A stretch of DNA of 64,000 bases, taken from contig JAEWPX010000057.1 of the NCBI GenBank assembly GCA_023399375.1, positions 1 through 64,000 on the forward strand, read 5' to 3'. A model generated the notes under the pieces. It saw only the letters and a list, made by a program, of their open reading frames with translations. It had not been told where the DNA came from and ran no database searches. Both the position numbers and the translations under genes were made by a program. The stretch is from Pseudomonadota bacterium. Lineage in GTDB: Bacteria; Desulfobacterota; Desulfovibrionia; Desulfovibrionales; Desulfovibrionaceae. Of the stretch, positions 34,024-41,776 are shown one piece after another. The first letter of the stretch is position 1, and the number at the start of each line of letters is the position of its first letter.

Positions 34024-34087
34024 ATACAAACAGAGTCAAGATTGCCCCGCTCCGAAGGCTGTCTTGGCAAAACATGGAGAGAAGCAC

Positions 34088-34471
34088 ATGCCCGAGAGCA
34101 AAAGCTGCTGCTGTTCCGCTGCCCCCAAACTTGTCTTCGCCTGTTCGGGCGGAGCTGACGTTGGGGCCTTGGCCGATCAGGCCGCCAGAAAACTCGCTGC
34201 CGATGGCGTGGCCAAGATGTTTTGTCTCGCCGGCATCGGTGGCCGGGTCAGTGGGATCGTCAAGACCACGGAGGCGGCGTCCAAAATCGTGGCCATTGAT
34301 GGCTGTCCCCTCAACTGTGCGCGCAAGACATTGGAGCAGGCAGGATTTACCGATTTCACACATGTCCAACTGGCGGATTTGGGCTTTCAAAAAGGGGAAA
34401 GTCCTGTGACCGAAGACCGCTTGATGACGGTGTCCAAGACCGTTGCCCCGCATTTCGCCAACTTATCGTAA
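34088..34471 (+). CDS. Putative zinc-binding DGC-domain protein
   Basis: A 127-residue protein with an N-terminal CCC cluster (ESKSCCCSAAPKLVFACSGG) and the DGC signature DGCPLNCARKTLEQAG. Proteins of this family occur with metal and metalloid resistance genes; their activity is not established. GGAGAG precedes ATG 34088. It lies 69 bases before the permease gene, and the two read as one operon. Confidence 0.75.
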   Translation: MPESKSCCCSAAPKLVFACSGGADVGALADQAARKLAADGVAKMFCLAGIGGRVSGIVKTTEAASKIVAIDGCPLNCARKTLEQAGFTDFTHVQLADLGFQKGESPVTEDRLMTVSKTVAPHFANLS

Positions 34472-34539
34472 TCGTTTGTTTTGAATGTTGCGCGGGGAAT
34501 GTTATGGGCCGCTTCGGCGGCAATCGAGGAGAAGTTTTC

Positions 34540-35628
34540 ATGGAACCTCTTGAATGCAAAACGTGTTGCGCGAAGGAAGCTGTGGCCGATGGCTTGCCGA
34601 TGCGCAATGGGAAGCTCGTCCGCTATCTCTTGTTGCTTGCGCCGGCCCTGGTCGTTTGGTGGCTGGTATACGGGATGCTCTCAGGATTTTCCCGTCTGCT
34701 TACCTACAGCGTCTTTGGGATCGCCCAAGGAAGCCATCTCGGCGACTCCGTTGAATTCTTGTTCTATGACACGCCCAAGGTGCTCATGCTGCTGACCCTT
34801 GTGGTCTTTGGCGTGGGCGTCATACGCACTTTTTTCACGCCCGAACGCACCCGACGCATTCTGGCCGGAAAACGAGAGTCGGCCGGCAATGTCATGGCCG
34901 CGTTGCTTGGCATTGTGACGCCATTTTGCTCCTGCTCGGCCGTGCCTCTGTTTATTGGTTTCGTCACGGCGGGCGTACCCATGGGGGTGACGTTTTCTTT
35001 TCTGATCTCTGCCCCGATGGTCAATGAAATCGCCTTGGTTCTGCTTTACGGCCTGCTCGGCTGGAAGGTGGCCGCACTTTATCTTGGCACAGGGTTGGCT
35101 GTGGCGATTGTCGCGGGCTGGGTGCTCGGCAAGCTCAATTTGGAGCCCTACATCGAAGATTGGGTGATGAAGATCAGGACTGATCCCTCGGTTATTCCGC
35201 CGGATGGTCAGACCTGGGTGGACCGCATCGAAGCCGGATTTCATGCCGTTAAGGACATCGTTGGCAAGGTCTGGATTTACGTTGTGATCGGCATTGCTGT
35301 TGGCGCGGGCATCCACGGTTATGTGCCGGAAGGCTTCATGGCCTCGATCATGGGCAAGGGTGCCTGGTGGTCGGTGCCGGCGGCCGTCCTGGTCGGCATC
35401 CCCATGTATTCCAATGCGGCGGGCATCGTTCCGGTGGTTGAAGCACTCCTTGGAAAGGGCGCGGCGCTCGGCACGGTCCTGGCGTTCATGATGGCGGTGA
35501 TCGCCCTTTCGCTGCCAGAAATGATCATCTTGAGAAAGGTGCTCAAACCCCGATTAATCATTGTATTTGCAGGAGTCGTGGGGCTGGGCATTTTGCTGGT
35601 GGGGTATCTTTTCAACGCCGTCGTCTAA
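34540..35628 (+). CDS. ArsP/DUF318-type permease
   Basis: A 362-residue polytopic permease of the DUF318 family, to which organoarsenical exporter ArsP belongs. It has about eight membrane helices, the Cys motif TPFCSCSAVPLFIGFVTAGV, SAPMVNEIAL, and GIPMYSNAAGIVPVVEALL. The cytosolic N-terminus carries CKTCC, possibly a metal-binding tail. ATG 34540 was chosen behind AGGAG; ATG 34504 would add 12 residues. With the ArsR and the redox proteins around it, export of organoarsenicals or a related metalloid is likely. Confidence 0.85.
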   Translation: MEPLECKTCCAKEAVADGLPMRNGKLVRYLLLLAPALVVWWLVYGMLSGFSRLLTYSVFGIAQGSHLGDSVEFLFYDTPKVLMLLTLVVFGVGVIRTFFTPERTRRILAGKRESAGNVMAALLGIVTPFCSCSAVPLFIGFVTAGVPMGVTFSFLISAPMVNEIALVLLYGLLGWKVAALYLGTGLAVAIVAGWVLGKLNLEPYIEDWVMKIRTDPSVIPPDGQTWVDRIEAGFHAVKDIVGKVWIYVVIGIAVGAGIHGYVPEGFMASIMGKGAWWSVPAAVLVGIPMYSNAAGIVPVVEALLGKGAALGTVLAFMMAVIALSLPEMIILRKVLKPRLIIVFAGVVGLGILLVGYLFNAVV

Positions 35629-35673
35629 ATGGCTGCTTCGTTAATCGCAAATCGACAATGCCGGAGGAATATT

Positions 35674-35904
35674 ATGGAAATCAAAGTTCTCGGTCCCGGA
35701 TGCGCCAAATGCAAGGAGGCCGAAAAAGTCGTCCTGGAGGCGGTCAAGGAATCCGGCGTTGACGCCATGGTGGAAAAGATTGCGGATTTTCAGCAAATCG
35801 CCAGCTTCGGCGTCTTTTCGACTCCTGCGGTCGTCATTGATGGCGAGGTCAAAGTGGTGGGCAAAGTGCCATCCAAAGACGACGTCCTTTCCTGGCTGAA
35901 GTAG
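35674..35904 (+). CDS. Small thioredoxin-like redox protein
   Basis: A 76-residue glutaredoxin/thioredoxin-fold protein (redox-active disulfide protein 2 type): MEIKVLGPGCAKCKEAEKVV with the CAKC active site, and the cis-proline segment VFSTPAVVIDGEVKVVGKVP. Such proteins regularly follow DUF318 permeases and may supply reducing power or hand over the substrate. A GGAGG lies before ATG 35674. Confidence 0.9.
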   Translation: MEIKVLGPGCAKCKEAEKVVLEAVKESGVDAMVEKIADFQQIASFGVFSTPAVVIDGEVKVVGKVPSKDDVLSWLK

Positions 35905-36305
35905 GCGGCAGGCCTTCGAACCTCACAGAAGGAGAGGGCTTTTTCTTCTTGGGTGACCCGGCTAACTTCCAGCCTGCGGCTGACGCCCTGGAGTAGCCTT
36001 GTCCCCGGGGTCATCTGGATGCGTATACATTTAAATATTGTGCCAGTTCACCGCGTAGATACTGGAGAAATGAACTGTGCACAATCAAATTGATGTGACG
36101 TGATAAATCTCTATATAGCACGCAAGTATGATATTGCCATGTAACATGTCTACTAATTAGACACGTGGACTATTTCATGTGTATGCTAATTTTCCATATG
36201 TAACGTGCAAATGGAGGAATTTTCGACAACACACTGGATATGTAGGCTTAAAATTGTGGCACAATTCATGCTTGTTGCACTAAATACTTTTAATGGAGGA
36301 ACGCT
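35905..36305. other. 401-base A/T-rich intergenic stretch
   Basis: No gene is seen. It contains the palindrome TGTCTA-CTAAT-TAGACA (36147-36163), 143 bases before the next gene, and several A/T-rich blocks that could hold promoters. Confidence 0.5.
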
Positions 36306-36674
36306 ATGAAATATGTTGCTATTTGTTTTGCTCTCTCCACCATGTTGAGCGCTGGGATTTCCTTTGCCGCAGAGCCCGTTCCCGAGGTCCCAGCCAAGGG
36401 GATGGTAACCGTTGTCGATCTTGGCGCTAAGACATGTATCCCCTGCAAGATGATGGTTCCAGTCTTGGATGCCATGGAAAAGCAATACCAGGGCAAGGCC
36501 TCAGTCGTATTCATTGACGTGCGTGAAAATCCTGCCCAAGCTCCCAAATTTGGGATTAAAACGATACCAACCCAAATCTTCTACGATAAGAACGGAAAAG
36601 AGACTTACCGCCACGAGGGTTTTTTGGATCAAAAACCATTTGCCGAGATGATTGATAAATTGCTGGCCGACTAG
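36306..36674 (+). CDS. Secreted thioredoxin
   Basis: A 122-residue periplasmic thioredoxin. A signal peptide (about residues 1-21, ending SFAA) precedes a full thioredoxin fold with active site TCIPCKMM (CIPC) and cis-proline IKTIPTQIFYD. It lies 11 bases before the CcdA-like gene and probably receives electrons from it. GGAGG precedes ATG 36306. Confidence 0.92.
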   Translation: MKYVAICFALSTMLSAGISFAAEPVPEVPAKGMVTVVDLGAKTCIPCKMMVPVLDAMEKQYQGKASVVFIDVRENPAQAPKFGIKTIPTQIFYDKNGKETYRHEGFLDQKPFAEMIDKLLAD

Positions 36675-36685
36675 GGTGGTGCCCC

Positions 36686-37393
36686 ATGCTTGACCAGCTC
36701 TTCTTGGCAATTAATACGTGGATGACCGGCAGCCTCGTCGTTGCGTCGTTGGGCTGTTTTCTCTGGGGCCTGGTGAGTGTTCTTTTCAGCCCCTGCCACC
36801 TTGCTTCCATCCCCTTGGTCGTAGGCTATGTCGCCGGGCAAGGCAGAATCATCCATGGCCGGGAGGCGGCGCGCTACGCCGTCGCCTTTACCTCAGGTCT
36901 ATTTTTGACCATCGCGGCCATTGGGATACTCTGTACGCTCCTTGGGCGCATGCTTGGCGATATCGGCCCATATTGGACAATCCTCGTTGGAGCCGTGCTG
37001 ATATGGGTGTCCCTGGACATGATGGGGGTCGCCAAGTGCTCGATCTCCGGCGGCATGATGGGCAAGCTCAAGGTCAAAGGCATTGGCGGAGCGTTTGTCC
37101 TCGGCTTGGCCTACGGCGTTCTGTCTGGTTCCTGCACCTTCGGGTTCATCGCTCCCATCCTGGCCATCATCACCATTCAGGAAAAGATCCTCACCGGCGT
37201 GGTGCTCATTGTGCTGTTCGCAATCGGGCACTGCCTGCCCATCGTGGTGGCCGGAAGTTCAACGGCGCTCGTGCAACGTTGGCTGGGAAATGGAGCCATG
37301 CGCCACGGGGGGACTTGGTTCCGGAGAACCGCCGGGGCAATGATCGCGCTTCTCGGAATCTACTTCATTGCAATGCCGTTTCTGGTGGCTTGA
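36686..37393 (+). CDS. CcdA/DsbD-like transmembrane thiol-disulfide transporter
   Basis: A 235-residue protein with six membrane helices of the CcdA type. The two redox cysteines are visible in FSPCHLASIPLVVGY and SGSCTFGFIAPILA. It carries reducing equivalents from cytoplasmic thioredoxin across the inner membrane, here most likely to the secreted thioredoxin encoded just upstream. The pair may protect or reduce periplasmic thiols under arsenic stress. Confidence 0.88.
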   Translation: MLDQLFLAINTWMTGSLVVASLGCFLWGLVSVLFSPCHLASIPLVVGYVAGQGRIIHGREAARYAVAFTSGLFLTIAAIGILCTLLGRMLGDIGPYWTILVGAVLIWVSLDMMGVAKCSISGGMMGKLKVKGIGGAFVLGLAYGVLSGSCTFGFIAPILAIITIQEKILTGVVLIVLFAIGHCLPIVVAGSSTALVQRWLGNGAMRHGGTWFRRTAGAMIALLGIYFIAMPFLVA

Positions 37394-37686
37394 GTTTGCC
37401 AACTGTTGCGACATGGATTTGAGGATCCGAACGACCGGCTATCGACTTGAATTGGACAGCGAGGGTCCCCTCCTGATAATCTTTTGTGGGCACAGGCACG
37501 GTAATGGGAAAATGTTCATCGGCTGAGACAGCATGTTTACTACCGTCGACGACACGAGGTGTCCGCCTTCCATTGCCCGACCACGGTAGAAAAATCCCCG
37601 ATTGATTCCGCCTGCGCCTGGGGGACCGCCATGATCGCAATACAAATCACCAACACAATGCGCAACGATGCTTTCTGCCTGTTCAT
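37365..37686 (-). pseudogene. Exported LamG/DUF1080-like protein, frameshifted and truncated
   Basis: ATG 37686 opens a signal peptide (RIVLVICIAIMAVPQAQAES) and about 20 mature residues, then a TAG at 37540-37542. The other frame continues with RVVDGSKHAVSADEHFPI and EGTLAVQFKSIAGRSDPQ, typical of a concanavalin-like sheet domain, and ends inside the CcdA-like gene. At least one shift and loss of the C-terminus are needed to explain this. Confidence 0.5.
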
Positions 37687-37758
37687 CGTCATGCCTTCCG
37701 TGCAAGTGTTAACGGTGCAAAACGCCTTTGTGCGTAGGGAGTCTTTCTGGCTCTTGGC

Positions 37759-38946
37759 TTATTCATGCCCCGGAACGTTTCGCAGGAACAGGGGAATCGC
37801 CAGAAACAGAGTGATTGCCAACAGCGGAAAACCGACCTGATATCCCACCCAGCCGACCAGCAAGCCGGCCAGTATTGGTCCCGAAGCGTGCCCGACGTCG
37901 AAGATCGTGCCGAACGCACCCATGGCCGAGCCGAAATGACGTTCCCGGCACATATCGGCAACCAATGCGGCGGTGGACGACGTGACAAGCGCCTCTCCCA
38001 GACCGAAGACAAGGCAGGCCGCCATGAGCGTCAAGAATCCCTGAAGGAACGGCACCATCGCGAAGGATGCGCCGCAAAGGGCGAGACCCGCAACGATGAG
38101 GCCACGTCTGCCCCGCGCGTCCGACATTTTTCCCATGAGCGGCTTGGACAGCATCGTGACCACGATCTGCGCGCCCCACAGCAAGCCCGCCTGGAACTCG
38201 GTAAGGCCGACCACTTTTACCGCGTAGACGGGCAGGAACGCTTCGAGCGCCCCCATGGTCATGTTCTGGACGCCCTCCATGGACGACGTCGTGATGATCC
38301 CTCTGTCCGAGAGCACCTCGCGGATGCCTTCACGGAATTTCGCTAAGCGCTCCCAAAGGCCTAGACCGTGTTCAACCTTTTCCTCGATCCCGAGCGTCTT
38401 GAAGCCAAGGACCATGGCCGCCACGCCGGCAAGGGCGCTTAAGGCGAAAACAAGCCGGAACTGCCACAGCACCGGACCGCCGTTTGTCCCGACGTCCAGA
38501 ATGAAGCCGCCGATGGGCGCACCGAGCAACGTGCCGATGATTCCCACGGAGGAAAACCAGGAGAGCAGTTCGCCCTTGCGCGAGCCGGCCACGTCGGCGA
38601 CCACGGCCATGGCCACCGGACCGTAGATGGCCGTGGCCAGGCCATGCAGGAATCGTACGACAACCAGGGCCGAGTAGGATTCAATAAGCAGATAGAAAAA
38701 CGGCATCACGCCGAAAACCACAAGGCCGGCCAGCATGGTTCGACGTCGTCCGACCACGTCGGACAGCGCACCCGCAGGGAGCTTGAAGAAAATACCCGTT
38801 ACCGTGGAAATGCCCACGGCCAAACCGATGGCCTCCGGCCCTGCGCCCAAGAACAGCGCAAAGAGCGGCAACACGGGATTGCGGGCCAGGGCGTAGGAGA
38901 ATCGGGCCAGAAAGCCCACCGTACACAGATTGTTGAATGCGGACAT
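37759..38946 (-). CDS. MFS transporter in the chrB operon
   Basis: A 395-residue major-facilitator carrier with about 12 helices. The loop 2-3 signature is GALSDVVGRRRTML, and the second half has GKMSDARGRRGLIVAG. ATG 38946 was chosen behind GAGG. It is last in chrB-DUF2148-MFS, so it may export chromate-related or other toxic compounds, but the substrate is not evident; it is not a ChrA-type chromate transporter. Confidence 0.88.
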   Translation of the reverse strand: MSAFNNLCTVGFLARFSYALARNPVLPLFALFLGAGPEAIGLAVGISTVTGIFFKLPAGALSDVVGRRRTMLAGLVVFGVMPFFYLLIESYSALVVVRFLHGLATAIYGPVAMAVVADVAGSRKGELLSWFSSVGIIGTLLGAPIGGFILDVGTNGGPVLWQFRLVFALSALAGVAAMVLGFKTLGIEEKVEHGLGLWERLAKFREGIREVLSDRGIITTSSMEGVQNMTMGALEAFLPVYAVKVVGLTEFQAGLLWGAQIVVTMLSKPLMGKMSDARGRRGLIVAGLALCGASFAMVPFLQGFLTLMAACLVFGLGEALVTSSTAALVADMCRERHFGSAMGAFGTIFDVGHASGPILAGLLVGWVGYQVGFPLLAITLFLAIPLFLRNVPGHE

Positions 38947-38997
38947 GCGTATCCTCAGCAAGGACGGGGAGAGTCAGGCGAGCCCCCGGTCCTGCGT

Positions 38998-39549
38998 TTA
39001 GTGTTTGGGGGCGGCCCGGTCGAAGAAGATGGATTTGCCGTAAAATCCCACGGGGATGCCCATGGCGACCTCGGCCTTGATATATCCCAGGGCCCGGGCG
39101 GCCGCGCCCACCCGCTGTTGGACGCGATTGTCCAGATTGAGCAGGCTGGCCGTCTTGGCGGCGGAGACAAGAGCCGCGCCGATGTCCATCATGCGCATGA
39201 CACAATGGGGGCCGCTGTAACCCATGTCTTTTCCCGTCGTTTGCCGGTGCTTGAGGAACTCCGCGCAGGTGGCAAAGCCGCAGGTTCCGCAGTCATAGCC
39301 GGCCCCCAGGGACCTCCCCAGTCCGACAAGGACCGGGGCCTGACAGTTCTCGGAGTTGGACGCATCCCGCAATCAGAATGCTTCGTTGGTGCTTTTTGGG
39401 GCGTATTCCCTCATGGCGGCGGCAATTTTCTTCAGATCATCGTCCAGGGTGATGACGGCGATTTCCAGGAAGTCCTTCCCGCCGGCCTTGGGTGCGGTCC
39501 GGGCGGAGGCGGCCATGAGCTGCGCGACTTGGATTGCGGTATCTTTCAC
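38998..39549 (-). CDS. DUF2148 ferredoxin-like protein interrupted by an in-frame TGA
   Basis: The full frame from GTG 39549 (behind GGAG) has 183 codons: VKDTAIQVAQLMAASARTAP, a TGA at codon 59 (39373-39375, minus strand) in NEAF-TGA-LRDASN, then the cysteine clusters CGTCGFATC and GPHCVMRM. The two halves fit a normal-length DUF2148 protein perfectly. TGA most simply replaces a Trp codon (TGG), giving a nonsense pseudogene. Selenocysteine insertion is conceivable, since a nine-pair hairpin follows (39316-39338), but its apex is about 43-47 nt from the TGA, beyond the usual spacing. The protein function is unknown. Confidence 0.75.
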
Positions 39550-39564
39550 GGCGGTATCTCCTCG

Positions 39565-40521
39565 TTATGGTTTATAGGTTGCCGACAGGGCATCGAAAAT
39601 AGCCAGCGCGACGGCGACGAGCTGCTCGTCCTCCCGCAGCGTCATATGCAATCCGTCCAGGAGGCGTTTGAAGCCGGCGGCCTCGGCGGGAGCCGTGTCC
39701 ATTTCCTCCAGGTCGATGGCTCGAAGCGTGGCGATAAGGCCGGCAGGAACCTCCTGAGCAAGCTCGAACGAGGCAATCACGACTTCGAAGGTGATGCGCC
39801 CGCCAAGATGGGTGAACTCGGCCTCGGGCATGTCGAACCAGACAGTGTCCTGGCGTTTGTCCACCCTGGCGTCGTGGGCCACGAAGACGAGGCGAGCTTC
39901 CGGATCAATAAAGCGTCTGACCGCCCAGATCGTCGCCAGCCGGTCCACGTATGGCCGCTCCCTGGTGATCCAGGTTTTGCCGACAAAGTCTTCCCGGCGA
40001 AGGGGGGTGATGGCGGGCGCGGCGTCAGTGTCGCGGCCATCCAGGAGATCGGAGAGTTCGTGGAGCAGGGCTGCGGTCCTGCTCCCTTTGCCGCTCGGGA
40101 AAAAGTCCCGGGAATGGATCGCTTCCAACCGTCTGCCGCATTTTCGGCGCGTCGAAAGCAGCTCTCGGTCAAGTGAAGTGAGGTCTTTGCCTCTGGCCAA
40201 GGCCAGGGCTGTGTGCAGCTCTTCGTCCAGGGCGGCATACTCGGCGTCGCGCTCCCGGGCGAACGTGTCCATAATGGCTTGATCGTCCAGATTGCGGATG
40301 GCTTCGGTTTCAAAAAAGAGCGCTTCGCCTTCCGCCTCCTCGACCTCTTGGGCTAACCACGTGAAGTGCTCCGCATGTGCCACGCTGGCAGGCAGGACAT
40401 AGAGCGAGTTTTTGGCCTGAATAGCGCCGATGGCCTGAAGCCGGCGCCAGACCTTGACGCGGATGGCTTGGCTTTTTGCCGGCAGGGAGAAAGAAAGGAC
40501 CAGCCATTTATTGTTCTTCAT
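39565..40521 (-). CDS. chrB: ChrB-type chromate resistance regulator
   Basis: A 318-residue ChrB protein. The N-terminal part (WLVLSFSLPAKSQAIRVKVW, then AIQAKNSLYVLP) is the ChrB N-domain, and the C-terminal domain has GKTWITRERPYVDRLATIWA, VRRFIDPEARLVFV and TFEVVIASFEL. ChrB senses chromate and controls chr genes. No chrA lies beside it; the downstream partners are DUF2148 and an MFS pump. No Shine-Dalgarno is visible before ATG 40521; a palindrome lies directly upstream. Confidence 0.87.
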   Translation of the reverse strand: MKNNKWLVLSFSLPAKSQAIRVKVWRRLQAIGAIQAKNSLYVLPASVAHAEHFTWLAQEVEEAEGEALFFETEAIRNLDDQAIMDTFARERDAEYAALDEELHTALALARGKDLTSLDRELLSTRRKCGRRLEAIHSRDFFPSGKGSRTAALLHELSDLLDGRDTDAAPAITPLRREDFVGKTWITRERPYVDRLATIWAVRRFIDPEARLVFVAHDARVDKRQDTVWFDMPEAEFTHLGGRITFEVVIASFELAQEVPAGLIATLRAIDLEEMDTAPAEAAGFKRLLDGLHMTLREDEQLVAVALAIFDALSATYKP

Positions 40522-40526
40522 ACAAA

Positions 40527-40543
40527 CATATTTGATATATATG
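40527..40543 (-). promoter_or_regulatory. Palindrome in front of chrB
   Basis: CATAT-TTGATAT-ATATG lies six bases before the chrB start, with a TTGACT (minus strand) about 10 bases further upstream. It is a candidate operator, possibly for ChrB itself. Confidence 0.4.
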
Positions 40544-41151
40544 AATCATAAGTCAAGCGTGATTTCGAAAGCTCAGCGAGCAAAATCATTTAACAGGCTG
40601 AAATAGCTTGCTTAAGTGTCAGGGGAATTTCTTGATGTCGCCAGGAGGGCGTCAAATGAGGACCGGAGATGCCCGGTTTCTTGACCTGAAGGATACGATA
40701 GTCGCTGCTTTACGGCCTATGGTGGGGGATGGCGCAGGGTGCATCCTGCTAAACAGGAAGGTGCATCTGACTTGATATTTTCAGGCATTCACAATTATTT
40801 AATGATGTTAAGTCCTTGCGGTTGACGCATCCTGCTTCCAAACGAGCAAGAATGAGATGTATGCGTTGAAATAATTGGATATTTTTGATTAGCGGATAAC
40901 ATTTTCCGGTTAATACGACCCAGGCCCGGCCCTTGGCGGTTATCCAGAGGTTAGTCAGCCGGGAGGTTATTCAGCACCTGATTTTCATCTCTTTTTCCGT
41001 AAAAGCAAGAGAGTGGGTGCTATGGGCCCACCACGTACCCTGCGCCTAACTGGATAAGCGCGTGGAATATGGTTTGCCTTGCAATGCCTATAAGCTGACA
41101 AGCATCATGCCGGCACTTGCCGCCTTGAATCGTCTACGGTAATCCCAAGGC
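40544..41151. other. 608-base stretch without a gene
   Basis: No frame, tRNA or clear terminator is recognised. Short imperfect hairpins occur (for example around 40739-40765) but none has a family likeness. Confidence 0.5.
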
Positions 41152-41568
41152 ATGGACAGGCTTGCCCCCTCCCAGCGCAGTTTTCTGATGTCAAAGGTTC
41201 GAGGAAAGAATACTAAGCCCGAAGAACTCGTCCGCTCCCTACTGCATCGTTTGGGGTTTCGTTTCCGGTTGCACCGCAAGGATCTGCCGGGTACCCCGGA
41301 CATTGTTCTACCGAAGCACAGGGTAGTTATCTTTGTGCATGGATGCTTCTGGCACCGGCATCATGGCTGCAAAAAGGCCACAACACCTCAAACAAACAAA
41401 GATTTTTGGGAGAAAAAATTGGCGCGGAATGTCGAACGGGACATGGAGGTTTCAACGAGACTGATGCAAAATGGGTGGCGTGTCCTTGTGGTATGGGAAT
41501 GTGAACTGAAAAATCCTATCGATTTGTCAGCACGGTTGTTACGTGAAATTGTGCAGTGCGAAGAATGA
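41152..41568 (+). CDS. vsr: Very short patch repair (Vsr) endonuclease
   Basis: A 138-residue Vsr family nuclease that nicks at T:G mismatches left by deamination of methylcytosine. Conserved parts are RSFLMSKVRGKNTKPEELVR, GTPDIVLPKHRVVIFVHGCF and WHRHHGCKKATTPQTNKDFW, holding the active-site Asp and zinc ligands. No cytosine methyltransferase is in the window, so it is an orphan here. It is followed at once by an IS5 remnant. Confidence 0.92.
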   Translation: MDRLAPSQRSFLMSKVRGKNTKPEELVRSLLHRLGFRFRLHRKDLPGTPDIVLPKHRVVIFVHGCFWHRHHGCKKATTPQTNKDFWEKKLARNVERDMEVSTRLMQNGWRVLVVWECELKNPIDLSARLLREIVQCEE

Positions 41569-41724
41569 TCAATTGAGCTTTTGGCGAAGCACTTTTCCGA
41601 TCGGTTCCCAGTAGATGAGGCGATCGATCTCGTCCAGGAAGCAGTCCTTGTGCTTGCGACGTGCAGCAACGTAGTCGGTAATACTTGGCTTCTTGGAAGT
41701 GCGTTCGCTTATGGTCGCCTCCAT
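41569..41724 (-). pseudogene. IS5-family transposase, N-terminal fragment
   Basis: From ATG 41724 the frame reads TDYVAARRKHKDCFLDEIDR then LIYWEPIGKVLRQKLN, the N-terminus of IS5-like transposases, and stops at the vsr junction after 51 residues. The rest is lost. Confidence 0.65.
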
Positions 41725-41776
41725 CGGTTTGGATGGAGAAAGTATATGTCAACTATCTAAACTTACAATGTCTTTA

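Noticed and set aside
39316..39338. SECIS element behind the DUF2148 TGA
   Set aside because: A hairpin exists but its apex is about 43-47 bases from the TGA and lacks a recognisable bacterial loop signature; not annotated as selenoprotein.
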